Both the position numbers and the translations under genes were made by a program. Below the pieces are notes generated by a model. The model saw nothing but the letters and a program-made list of their open reading frames with translations, made no database searches and had not been told where the DNA came from. Below are positions 21,290 through 32,344 of a stretch of 64,000 bases of DNA, one piece after another. Origin of the DNA: Diabrotica undecimpunctata (taxonomy: Eukaryota > Arthropoda > Insecta > Coleoptera > Chrysomelidae). The stretch covers positions 86,853,199-86,917,198 of the forward strand of contig NC_092811.1 of NCBI RefSeq assembly GCF_040954645.1, in the 5' to 3' direction. The first letter of the stretch is position 1, and every line of letters starts with the position of its first letter.

Positions 21290-23885
21290 CTTCTTCTTAG
21301 GGTGCCTGTCCATTCCGAACTTTGGCGATCATACTGGCTATGATGACTTTATTGGTTGCTATACGAAATAGCTGTGTTGAGGTCTTTTTCTGTACCATGC
21401 TCTTAGGTTAGCAAGCCAGGATATTCTTCTTCGTCCTGGAGCCCTTTTTCCTTTAATTTTACCTTGCAAAATACATTGAAGTAGCTCGTATCTGCCTTAA
21501 TTTCTCATTATATGTCTTAAGTACTGCAGCTTACGGCTCTTCACGATGTTGACCAAATCCGCAGTTGTGTTCATCCTCTGCAGTACTTTTTCATTGGTGA
21601 CTTTGTCTGTCCATGGTAACTTCAGGATCCTTCTGTATGACCATAGCTCAAAAGCTTGAAGTTTTGATAGAGTTTCCGCCTTCAATGTCTACGTTTCTAC
21701 TCCGTACAGAAGCACTGAGTACACATAACATTTAAGAAGCTTTATTTTTGTAGACCTGGATGACAAAGACCTCAGAATAATTTCAGAACTATACTGGAAT
21801 CAGACCGCATACATGAAAATTAACGAAGAAGAAACAGATCACATAAAAATACTACGCGGAGTTAGACAGGGATGTATTCTATCGCCGTTGATATTTAATA
21901 TGTACTCAGAAAAAATTTTTAACGAGGCTCTTTACGGAATAGACGAAGGCATCCTTCTAAATGGTGAAAGAGTAAACAATGTTAGATATGCCGACGACAC
22001 CATGGTGATAGCAGATAGTTTAGAGGGACTTCAGAGGCTAATGGACAGAATAAACGAGTACAGTCAACAGTACGGACTAAACATTAATACCCACAAAACC
22101 AAACAAATGATTGTCAGCAAGGAGAATATAAATGGGGCTCATCTATACATTAATGGGACGCAGATAGAGCGAGTAAAACAGTATTGCTACCTGGGAACTA
22201 TTATAAACGAACAGTGGAGCAATGTACAGGAAATAAAGTGCCGCATAGGAAAGGCAAGAACGGTCTTTAACAAAATGAGCGCCATCTTCAAAAGTCACAA
22301 CATATCCCTGGATACAAAAATGAGACATTTGAGATGCTATGATTTCTCTGTGTTGTTGTACGGGGCGGAGGCATGGACGCTTACAGACACCACTATTAAA
22401 AAACTTGAAGCATTTGAGATGTGGCTTTATAGAAGAATGCTGAGAATATCATGGACAGCAAGGATCACGAACAAGGAAGTTCTAGAAAAAATGAAGAAGG
22501 AACCAGAGATTGTGTTTACGATCAAACGCATCAAATTGCAATATCTGGGACACGTTATGAGAAATCAGCACCGTTACTCCCTGCTGCAGTCTATATTGCA
22601 AGGTAAAGTCAAAGGTAAGCGAGGACCCGGTAGAAGGAGAATATCATGGCTGCGGAATTTAAGAACATGGTTTAAGAAAACCTCAACGGAGCTGTTTCGA
22701 ACCGCAGCGAGCAAGGTCATGATTTCCAATATGATTTCCAACATCCGAAACGGATAGTAACCAGAAGAAGAAGAAGATTTTTGTTTCTAGGGTGAGGTCA
22801 TGGCTCTTGAACACAGAACTCATGGTCAAGAATGCACTTTTTGCCTTTCCGATGCGACATTTAATCTCTTGGGTATTGTCCCACGACTCATTGATTATAG
22901 TTCCCAGGTAGTTGTATTGTGAGACACGTTCAATTCTTATTTGGTTCACATACAGATTTGCTTCAGTTATGTTTTCCTTGCTGATGATCATTAGCTTGGT
23001 TTTGCTGGTGTTTATATCCGGTCCATATTTTCTACTTGTTTTCGTTATTTAGTTCATTAAGTTTTGCAGCCCTCCTATGGTATTGGAAAACACTATTGTA
23101 TCATCTGCATACCGCAGGTTATTGAGCTTGACTCCACTTATTGAGATCCCTTCATCATTATCTTTGAGAGCCTCTTCAAAAATGTTCTCCGAGTACAGAT
23201 TAAATATCAGTGGTGAAATTATGCACCCCTGTCTCACTCCCCTTAAGATTTTGACCTGATCTGTATATTCTCCATCTATTCGGAGTACCACTGATTGATT
23301 ACAATACAGATTAGCTATTATTTTTAAGTCTTTTCCGTCAATCCCTGTCCTCTTCAGTACTTCCATCATTTGTTCATGCTTGACTCTATCGAAAGCCTTC
23401 TTGTAGTCAATCAGGCATGCAAAAACATTACAGCTGACATCTCTACATTTCTGAAACAATACCTGCACGCTAAATAAAGCTTCCCTCGTACCAACGGCGT
23501 TCACAAATCCAAACTGATTGGGCGCAACTTGTTCCTCGCATTTCCGGTAAATTCTTTTGTGGATGACTTTTAAAAACAGCTTCAGCAGATGGCTCATTAG
23601 GCTTGTGGTCCTACAATCTTCACAAACTTTTGCTCCTGGTTTTTTGGGCAATGGTGCGAACTCCGATTTGAGCCACTCTACTGGTATTTTTCCTGCCTTG
23701 TATATTTCATTAAATATTTTAGTTATTATTTTTATTTGTTCTGCATCTAATAGCTTCAACAGTTCTGCAGGAATTTCATCAAGTCCCGGTGCCTTTCCAT
23801 CTTTCATTTGTCTGACGGCTGCCGTTATTTCTTCTGGTAGTATTTCGCGACCTGAATTTTCTTCAATGGTGGGCTTTTGTATTGT
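21290..23885 (-). pseudogene. RTE-type element (host copy), interrupted by a younger RTE insertion
   Basis: One minus-strand element is recognisable on both sides of the insertion at 21752-22776. The upstream half (23885-22777) has KDGKAPGLDEIPAELLKLL, LMSHLLKLFLKVIH, QFGFVNAVGTREALF, ACLIDYKKAFDRVKH, LRGVRQGCIISPLIFNLYSE, an intact NLRYADDTIV box (about 23100), then QYNYLGTIINES. The downstream half (21751-21290) continues with KLLKCYVYSVLLYG, LQAFELWSYRRILKLPWTDKV, LQYLRHIMRN and GRRRISWL, and ends in an A-A-G-type tail near 21290. The downstream half resumes within the same codon region where the upstream half ends. Two or three stops break it (for example near 23050). The endonuclease is missing. 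Confidence 0.9.
21752..22776 (+). mobile_element. 5'-truncated RTE family A copy inserted in another RTE
   Basis: This 1025-bp insertion is flanked by ATTTTTGT at 21744-21751 and 22777-22784 and ends in a (GAA)n-like tail. It encodes the RT from just before the RQGC motif: KILRGVRQGCILSPLIFNMYSE, intact NVRYADDTMVIADS, YCYLGTIINEQW, VLLYGAEAWTL, MWLYRRMLRISWTARITNKEV, LQYLGHVMRN, GRRRISWLRNL, and the end SNIRNG. The frame is uninterrupted from 21813 to 22757 (314 codons), so it is young. It cannot be autonomous, because the endonuclease and N-terminal RT are missing. It is a close relative of the minus-strand copy at 46651-47948. Confidence 0.92.
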
Positions 23886-23889
23886 TCCA

Positions 23890-25225
23890 AGGTAAGTGTG
23901 GGCTCTTGTAGTGTTCTACACTAAACATGATTGTTCCAAAATATCTGTTTACTAAAATTGTGACTGTCTACTTTAAGATTTTCATACTGCACGTAGTTGA
24001 CAGATTGCTTTGTGCATACCAAAACGTATTTTCGTTTTTTGGTCAAACGGTTCAATTTAGAAAAAAATGTTAGAGAACTTTTTAGGTCTAAATGGTGCTT
24101 TCTACCTATAACTTTTATACTTTCGTGACACCCTGTATATAAACTCATAAGAAAGAAGGTGTGCGTGTAGATAATTGTGGTTTGAGTTTTATACATATTT
24201 TATTGATGGGAGGTGAGTTTCCAGATAACTTGACATTGACATTTGGGCGTAAAAATTATTGAACAGAAACTAAAGAAATTGTAAGTAGAACTTTTGTGTT
24301 TTTATTTTTTCTATAATCGATATGACGCTGACTTTGGTAGAATGTAACTTTCCAATGATATTTATTTGGTCAAGTATAAAAGATTACTAGCTAAATGAAA
24401 AATTAAATATTTCTATTTATAATAAATCGATATCGAAAATCTATTCAACAAAATTGAGAATTTGAATTGAGTGTCTTCGAATTGTAATTGGGTTTTTATC
24501 GTTTGGCTTTTTACAGTATTTACAGTTTATTTATGATAAGTAATCGAAATAGTGTGGAAGATTAATACTCCAGTCATCAGAGACGAAAATGTGCGACGAA
24601 ACCTCTAAAAATCATACAAACAAGCTAAATTTTGCCGAGAATATTAATTTTGGGACCAAAAAAAAAGATGCAAAAAAGTTTACCACTTTTACCCCCGGGC
24701 TTCCCCCTAAATCTCCCACGCAGGGAAGTAAACACGCAAAAAATCGATTTAGACAGAATCTGTACTGCGTAGAAAAAAATGTTTCAAATAAAGAATATAG
24801 CTGAGATACTTTTAAACAAAAATGTTTATAAACATTTTTTGTGTAGAACGAACCGTTTTCTTAGAAAAAACGCTTGAAGTGATCGTCGATTTTGCATGCC
24901 GCGCGCGAAATCAATGTTCTATAAAATTTGTATCAGCTCGACGGTAAAAATTCGATATCTTTTGATACAAGTGACTTATCGACAAAAATCAAGATGAGTT
25001 TTAAAGGTAAAGAGTTTATCTTTTGTATGCAGTTTTTGTATTTTGCCGCAAATAAACTCAGATTTTATACAAGTGTTAAATAAACAAACTTGGTGCGATT
25101 TTTGCCAGTTTTTATGATTCTCACGAGATCAATACAATCTATCCCTTTCATTGACTGGCCACTATGAAGTTTTTATAACTAGAGCCTAACCTTTAAAAGC
25201 TATAACATAAAATTTGAGTTTTAAG
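23890..25225. other. AT-rich stretch with an unassigned small ORF
   Basis: Holds a lone mariner-like end (TATACAGGGTGT on the minus strand, about 24127-24138) and a plus-strand 71-codon frame at 24589-24804. That frame begins MCDETSKNHTNKLNFAEN, is lysine- and asparagine-rich, and resembles nothing I know. The frame may be chance. Confidence 0.3.
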
Positions 25226-25229
25226 TTTC

Positions 25230-25620
25230 ACAATAAATGTTGCAAATGAACAACAGGGTCTTCGTAGTGGAATATCGTGTACAGATGCAATGTTCGTTAT
25301 AAAGCAAATTGTTGAGAAATCACTAAAGTATAATAAATCAGCATTTCTCTGTCTGATTGGCCTAAAAAAAGCGTTTGACAGGATAAGACTCAAAGATGTA
25401 ATCCATCTTCTGTATAATAGAGAAGTTCCCCTAAATATTATAAAAACTATCCATAATATCTACCAAAACAACAAAATGGAAGTCACAATAGATGGACAAC
25501 TTACAGAACCTATAAAAAGAGGCAGCGGAATAAGACAAGGAGACACATTTAATTTTATCATGGATAAAATCATCAACTTAGAAACAAAAATATACGACAA
25601 GAAACAGGAGAAGAAATAAA
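25230..25620 (+). pseudogene. RTE-type RT fragment
   Basis: Reads EQQGLRSGISCTDAMFVIKQIVEKS, then CLIGLKKAFDRIRLKDVI, then IRQGDTFNFIMDKIINL-like, i.e. the FDR and RQGD motifs followed by an abrupt break. It is the same subfamily as the minus-strand RT at 52862-53720 (both have KSLEYNK/KSLKYNK...LKDVIHLLY). The YADD box is lost at the break. Confidence 0.8.
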
Positions 25621-25624
25621 TGAA

Positions 25625-26755
25625 AACCTCCGTTCAGTGCAGCAACAAATTAAAGACACAAATAACGTTAACTAAAAATTTAAGTACATAAATACAGCTA
25701 TACAAACAGTAGGAAAGAAACATCTTACAAAAACAACAACAAAGAATATTGGGTGGATGACATAAGATATAGTAGACTTAATGGAACAAAGAAGAAAGAT
25801 GAAGAATTACCTAGACAAATACAAAGAAATAAACAAACACATAAAAAAGAGAATAAAAGAAGCCAAAGAGGCGTGGATTAAAGAACAATGTAAAGAAACG
25901 GAAACCTAATTGTAGATGGAAATCTTATTGTAGATCTATAGAATAAAATAAAAAGATGGACAGAATACCTGAATGAATTATTTGAAGACGATAGAAACAA
26001 CTTAACTCAGATAATCAATGCAACTGGACCAGACATATTGAAAGAAGAAGTAGAATACGCAATAAGAAACGCTAAAAATGGAAAAGAAAATTAACCTGAT
26101 GAGATTCCTACAGAACTGTTAAAGCTTTTAAATGATAAATGCGTAACCATAATATTACATCTATTCAATACAATATACAGTACTGGTATAATACCTCAGG
26201 AATGGTTGCTGTCTACGTTTGTCCACATATCGCAGAAAACTAAGGCAATGCAATATTTAGATCATCAAACAATCTCCTTGATGAGTCATCTGCTTAAAAT
26301 ATTTCTAAGAGTATTCCACGGTCGAATCTATCAAAAGTTAGATATCGATATTAACGATACACAGATGGGATTCAGAAAAGGATTAGGTACACGAGAAGCT
26401 CGCTTTGCCTTGAACGCCCTAACACAGAGATGTCTAGATGTTAACCAAGAGGTACACGCCTGCTTTATAGACTTTGAAAAGGCCTTTGACAAAGTACGCC
26501 ACAATAAACTCAAAGAAATCCTGGAGGGTAAGAACATCGACACCAGAGATATACAAATAATATTAAATCTGTACTGGAATCATCTAGAGGAGTACGACAG
26601 GGTTGTATATCCCTTTGAACTCCGATGCGCAGCACTCGGCACAGTCAAGTTAACGAAAATATTTATTTTTGAAAGAACAGAGACACTTTTCTTGATGCCT
26701 ATTTACCAATACCCAAAATATGACGTTAGTACGTATGCAGAATTTCTTTAAGATG
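25625..26755 (+). pseudogene. RTE-type RT relic
   Basis: After a decayed linker with KKMDRIPE- and RNAKNGKEN-like pieces (to about 26100) the frame gives LMSHLLKIFLRVFHGRIYQK, TQMGFRKGLGTREARFALN, ACFIDFEKAFDKVRHNKLKE and ILNLYWN, then shifts frame at an SRGVRQGC-like site near 26590. The remaining frame to 26751 is not recognisable RT. It belongs to the subfamily with GTREA...CFIDFEKAFDKV, like 32345-34660. Not functional. Confidence 0.8.
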
Positions 26756-26789
26756 TTTTTAGAAAAAAATTCATCAAATACAAGGAGCT

Positions 26790-27500
26790 ATGACACAACT
26801 ATGAACTGGAGCAAATGCTTAAGGAATTAAATCAGCGGTCAAATAAAATAGGTCTTAAAATAAACCTACAGAAAACAAAACTAATGGGTAAATTTACAAG
26901 CTAATATTGTTATTGACAACGTCAGTCTTGAAAATGTAGATCACTATATACATATATCTTGGACATACCATTAAAATCGGCAAAGAAAACCAAATAGCCT
27001 AAATAAAAAGACGCATACAATTGTCTTGGGTAGCTTTCGAAAAGTTAAACTTTATCTTGAAGAATAAAGATAATAAAGATAATAAAGATAAAGGTATCTT
27101 GCCTGTAACTACATATGGACTGGAGACCATGGCCTTTACAAAGAAAACCTTAGAGCAGCTCAGTACAACCCGAAGAGCGATGAAACCATGCTAGGGATTA
27201 GTTTGAGAGACAGAATTCGAAATATCGATATTCGTGAAAGAACAAACTTTACTGATGTCGCAGAAGATAAGATGATCGAGATAATCCCGAAAAATGGACA
27301 CAGAGATTAACAAACTGAAGACCAAGAGAGAACAGGCGAGGAGTAGGCAGACCACAGAAGAGGTGGGCAGATATCGAACAAGTCGCAAGCAAGCTGTGGG
27401 TGAGAATTGCCAAGAGTTAAAATCAATGGAAGCAAATGGAAGAGGCCTATGTCCAGTAGTGGATGAATACAGGCTGAAGAAGAGCAGAAGAAGATGACAA
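26790..27500 (+). pseudogene. RTE/R1-like RT C-terminal relic
   Basis: Begins ELNQRSNKIGLKINLQKTKLM, then DHYIYLGHTI, RRIQLSWVAFEKL, LPVTTYGLETMAFTKKT and MLGISLRDRIRN. It ends in RGVGRPQKRWADIEQVASKLW and MEEAYVQ. This is the C-terminal half of an RT of a subfamily different from its left neighbour, so the junction near 26760-26790 joins two elements. A 9-bp unit (ATAATAAAG phase) is repeated about three times at 27060-27092. Confidence 0.7.
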
Positions 27501-27671
27501 AACTATATTTGATTCAAGGTTTTTCACAATAAACATTATTTGAAGGTGTGATCTTCTAACACGATCTACTATTGTACTATGGTTGCTGATATTATTAAAT
27601 TAAACAAAACCGTGAGAAAATTGTTACTTAAACATTTTCTTAACTTCTATAGATACATTAGTAAGTAAAGT

Positions 27672-27876
27672 TGTAGCATTTCTATTTTCCTTTCGTATGT
27701 ATTAAAACACCGAAAAATATTTTCAATCTTTTTGCGTCACTAAGATTGACAAAACAAACATTTCGGGTATGTATATAATAACACTAATTGCATTCCTTTG
27801 ATCGTGATCCGCCTAATATTGCGCGTCAAATAAATATCCACTTAGATTGCTGAGAAAGTTATACTGGGAGACGAAT
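27672..27876. repeat. Dispersed repeat, copy 1 (partner 45291-45485)
   Basis: About 200 bp aligns with 45291-45485 in the same orientation: both contain TTAAAACACCGAAAA, TCAATCTTTTTG, ATAATAACACTAATTGC and ATATTGCGCGTCAAATAAAT in order. Non-coding and unclassified. Confidence 0.8.
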
Positions 27877-29165
27877 GATTTTTAAGAATGACATCACTTT
27901 ACGATGAATCGTCAAAGTGGTCAGTTCATTGTTTAGTCCGGATTTTTCTTTTTTAAAGTCGTTATTGTTGTTCGTTATTCGTTTTTGCCATGGTAATATA
28001 GTGTAAAGTGATATACTCGATGATGGAACGCCATAGCGTTTGGTTTTATTAAACAATAACAAACAAAAACGACTCAAACAATAAAACGAAAGAGTCCGGA
28101 TTTTTTTTTAAATTCGTTATTGTTTTTCGTGATTCGTTTTTGTTATCGGAAATAGTGAAGTTTGGTAGCATGTAGCAGTTAAATTGAGAGAAGTTTTCAT
28201 TGAGATTTTGAAGTTAAAAGATTTCAGTGTGTGTAGTCTTCAAAAACCGGCAATTTTTTTTTTGTGGAGAGGTGAATTTAAGCTCAAATGCAATGTGGGA
28301 GTTTTTGTTGAGTTAATCACCGATTTCTTGTGTTGTGCCCTATATGGGAGATTTGTAAGCAGCGTTACAATAATTTGAGAGGTTTACATGGTTTTAAGCA
28401 AGAGCGTTTGAGAGGCTGAGTTTTAAAGATTGCAGTTTGTTGTCATCCAGGATAATCCGAAGCCCAAATCAGTAGTCCAACTTCCTAAGATCTCTCAATT
28501 TTTATGTTCCATGGTCGTTCCAGGCCATTTACAGTTTGTGTGGGACAGTGTTTTTGATCCAATTCCGATCCCAAAAATTTATTCAAGGAAATACATCAGC
28601 CAGAGTGATATAAGGTACTTTTTGTTAAAATTGTTCCAAGTAAAAATAAACAATTTTTCATTAATAAAAAATTTGCTTTCATGACAAACTAAAAAATTGT
28701 AAATAAATGAAATTATACGTTTTATGGATTAGCTAATTGTCATATTGTTCTTCTTTTAAATGCAATTAGTTTTAAAATTTAATTAATATTTCAAAAAGTT
28801 TTAATATTTCATTTCGACATATGAGAATCAGTATTATCCTTTTCGGAAATTTGGTACATAACCATAAATTTGAATTGTTTAGTTTAAAGGTTAACCTCAA
28901 TGTAAGCTCCGTTAAAAAATATATTTTCATTTTAATAGTAATTTAAATTCCTGTAGGTGTCCCCAACGTCTGGAGCTTGTTGTAAATCGTTACAAATAGC
29001 ACATTGTAAGTTTTGCTTTTAAATTTTGTTAATATTACTTGTAATAACTGTTAATGTAAAGTAATAATAAATATATAATGTTTTTCTTTAAACCAGCAGT
29101 TCTAGAATTAGTTCTTTTAAAAAGATTTTTACCTTTTAATATTTTTTTTTAGGAAAGAAAAGCCT
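27877..29165. other. Region with a direct repeat and unassigned small frames
   Basis: A segment starting AGTCCGGATTTTT at 27935 recurs at 28093 with about 70 bp of similarity (both include TCGTTATTGTTxTTCGTxATTC). Open frames at 28184-28378 and 28430-28684 on the plus strand give no recognisable protein and may be chance. The rest (28690-29165) is AT-rich with nothing recognised. Confidence 0.45.
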
Positions 29166-29169
29166 TTAT

Positions 29170-30284
29170 GGCTAATATGCATTCAAAAATAGATTCTAGT
29201 TTTGACAATTGCGCCATAACAACATTAAGCACAACTATAATACAATCAAGAGCCGTTAAGAATACCTACCAAAAAAACAAACTGGAAACAATTTAAACAA
29301 TTAAAAATAACAATAAACAATTTAAACATTATTAACCAGAATATAACGTTAGATAACCGAATAAAAAAATTTGCTGAGCTGGAATTAGCAGTACAAAACT
29401 AATTCTGTAATACAAAACGCTGCTTGGGAATCTACTCCTATAAGTAAAAACGGTAACCCTAAGGACAAGAATGTGCCATTATCTATCCAATAAGTTCTAG
29501 TAAAAAAAGGAGAGCGCGTGCAAAATGACAAAGGTTCCGAAATTCACTGGATAAGGCACAGCTTAGTAGACTTACACACCAGCTAAGTCAGCACTAAATC
29601 AAGCTCGTAATAACACCTTTAATTTTTATATTAAATATCTCTATCCCGATGACTACTCTATATAAAGAGCAAATAAAAAAACCGACTCTACGAATTCCTC
29701 CAATAAGAAAACCTGATAGTTGGGTGCAGGTTGAGACTGACTGACAATAAAAAAGCTGACGTATTTGCAAAATAATTAGAAAATATATTTACTCCAAATT
29801 TAGGCCAAACATAAATGATGATGTAGTTAGCAAATAACTAAATGCAGCCTGTTAACTATCACATTCAATAAAAGCCATTTCCTAAATAATCCTAAAACAT
29901 CTACAAAGGAAAGCAGTTGTTATGCTTACTATTATCTATAATAGAATTCTGCAGTTAAGCCAGTTTTCAATCCAGTGAAAATATACTCATATTATAATGA
30001 TTGATAAGCCAGGTAAATTGCCTACAGAACCTTCTTCTTATTGTCCGATAAGCTTGTTGCCCTTAATATCCAAGGTATTTGAAAGACTCCTGCTAAATAA
30101 AATAGGCGAAACTATATCAATCGAGTACGTAATACCCGACCATTAATTTGGTTTCCGTTAAAATTATTCAACAACTCAACAATGTTATAGAATAGTAAAT
30201 GAAATCAAGAAAAGTTTGAAAGAAAAGACTATGTGTGCCTCAGTATTTCTCGATATTTAGCAGACTTTTTATAAAATCTACAGT
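29170..30284 (+). pseudogene. Jockey-type ORF2 relic
   Basis: Fragments across several frames read: IPTKKTNWKQFKQL (about 29265); LRIPPIRKPD (about 29690); then DKPGKLPTEPSSYCPISLLPL and ISKVFERLLLNKI (30003-30105); IPDH-X-FGFR (about 30133); INEIKKSLKEKT; and an ASVFLDI motif (about 30240). There it stops, before the catalytic box. This is the region from the linker to RT motif A of a Jockey-clade element. Related to, but much more decayed than, 60790-63043. It ends at the palindrome that opens the 30298-35250 block. Confidence 0.75.
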
Positions 30285-30310
30285 CACTCATCACTGTACA
30301 GTGATGAGTG
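30285..30310. repeat. Perfect 26-bp palindrome
   Basis: The half-site CACTCATCACTGT (30285-30297) is followed immediately by its exact reverse complement (30298-30310). It sits where the Jockey relic ends and the inverted-repeat block begins. Confidence 0.95.
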
Positions 30311-31051
30311 TCTTACCACCCGGCTTTTTAACGTAAGAGATAGAAAACACAGTTACCTTGTGAAATAAAAAGAGATGAAACTTGTAGAGGTGAGAAATAA
30401 TCGATAGAAACCTATAATTTACATTACATTACATTACCACTATCGATAGTCTCACACCTTTAGACGTTAGCTTTAGAGTTAAATCACCTCGATCATAATT
30501 ATTATGTGTAACGTCGCATGTGTGACGTTTTCCATTTTTTAATTTCGCATAAAGTAAAAACTGATTGACCACAATAAAGCAAAAATGTGAATAAAATAAT
30601 TTAATTAATAGTGATTATTTAATCTAAAGTTTTAAATTATTAACCAAGAATAATTTCTACTATGATTTGAGGAGTTTCATACACTCTTGTCACGGAATAA
30701 TTATCAATTCTTCGTGGATTAGTGGTAAGAATTCGACAATGCGACACAGACGTCGCAGACGATTAGAGTTCAAAACCCACATGTGGTTTTCTTTTTTTTA
30801 ATAATTTGAAATGATGCAGAGATCGTTTTGCTTTAAATCACTTAACATTTATTTCAGTCTTTATTAAAAGTGTTTATAGTAAAACATGAAAATCTTATTG
30901 AAAAAACAATGTCGTACTTTCGAAAATAAAGTAAAAATTTTTCAAACATAAAAGAACGTTCTTAATAAATGTACTTACAAAAAATGTTTAAATAGGTAGA
31001 AATTCTATAAAAATATTCTAAATAAACGTATTTTATTCTAATGAAATGTAT

Positions 31052-32126
31052 TTACAAAAAATGTTCGAATAAGCCTCCATTAGCAACAGAACAATAACCC
31101 AATCTATTATAAAAGTTTCGTCTAACATTAGTTAATGTTTCTGGACTAATACCTCTCATTGAATCAGAGATCTTTTCTCTTAATTCTTGGAGAGAATTAG
31201 GCCTATCGTCTTCAATTCCATATATTTTGGACTTGATATATCCCCACATAAAAAAATCACAAGGTGCAAGATTAGCTGATCTTGCAGGCCAAAAAATATC
31301 TCCGTGGCCACTAATCAATCGATTAGGAAAAGTCGCACTAAGATATTCACTGACGATGCGAGAATTATGTGCAGGACAACCATCGTGTTGAAACCATATG
31401 GAATCGAAAGGTATTGGTAAATTACGAAGGGCTGGGACAATTTGATTTTGCAGAAGTTCCAAGTATTTCTGCCCAGTCAACATACCGTCTATAAAAAATG
31501 GACCAATGACATGATTCCCTATTATGCCTTCCCAAACATTTACTTTTCGAGGACGCTGGGTACGAGCGACATAAATCTGACGAGGATTTCCTCGAGACCA
31601 ATACCGAGCATTCATTGAATTGTGACGGCCATGCAATGAAAACGTACATTCATCGGTGAACAAAACGTTCTCTAAAAAATGTTCATCTTGATATGACGTT
31701 TCCATTGCAGTTTGACAAAATTCTAAACGTCTATATTGATTACCAGAGAATTGTTCGTTGGATTTATGAAGTTTATAGGGAACGGTATCCATGTCTTTTC
31801 AAAATTTTACCTACTCTAAATCTTGAAATTTCATATTGTTCTCCGAGACATGATGTTGATTGGGTAGGATTTTGCTGAATACTTGCACAAATCAAAGTGT
31901 CCCTTAGTTCCTAATCTGGATTTACCTCCTTTCGTCTACGAACTCCTCTTGGAGCGAACACGGATCCATAAATAAAAAAATTACGTATAATAGGCTGAAT
32001 TGTTGATCGTGCTGGAGCCGGCCTATTTGGAAACATATTTACAAATTGTTGTCTAATCATGTTGTCTGATAATCCATTCACTTGTCAGACAACAATTTTC
32101 ACTTTTTCCTCGACCGTTAAAACCAT
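31052..32126 (-). pseudogene. mariner/IS630-type transposase, nearly full length, inactivated
   Basis: The transposase starts at an ATG on the minus strand (32124-32126, MVLTVEEKVKIV). It has the N-terminal helix-turn-helix region (NMFPNRPAPARSTIQ, then SVFAPRGVRRRKEV) and the catalytic core: LFTDECTF, VNVWEGIIGNHVIGPFF, WFQHDGCPAHN and PCDFFMWGYIKS. It ends LFEHFL-stop at 31052. Two in-frame stops and one frameshift occur in the N-terminal half (between 32126 and 31790); the last 246 codons are open. Between the second aspartate (HDGC) and the aspartate of CDFF there are 41 residues, if that is the third catalytic residue. Terminal repeats not defined. Confidence 0.88.
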
Positions 32127-32344
32127 TTTCACGAATTGTTTTTTCAATAAAAAGTTTCTGTTTACCGTGCAAAAACACTTCTCGATATGTTATTATTTGA
32201 TGGCTTGAAGGCTTGATAATTTGGTTAGCTGTAAAGTAGGCAGCTGTTCGAGCGCATCCATTCCAATGTTGTCATTTGTTTTGAAATTTATTACCTGTAC
32301 AGAGGAATTGATATTAACACTGAGAAATTAGTGAACTTCTTCTT

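Noticed and set aside
24589..24804. 71-codon plus-strand frame as a possible gene
   Set aside because: Low-complexity lysine/asparagine composition, no recognisable similarity, and no splice context. Kept only as a remark in the gap entry.
28184..28684. Two adjacent plus-strand frames as a possible host gene
   Set aside because: No conserved motif, AT-rich composition, and no convincing splice sites linking them.
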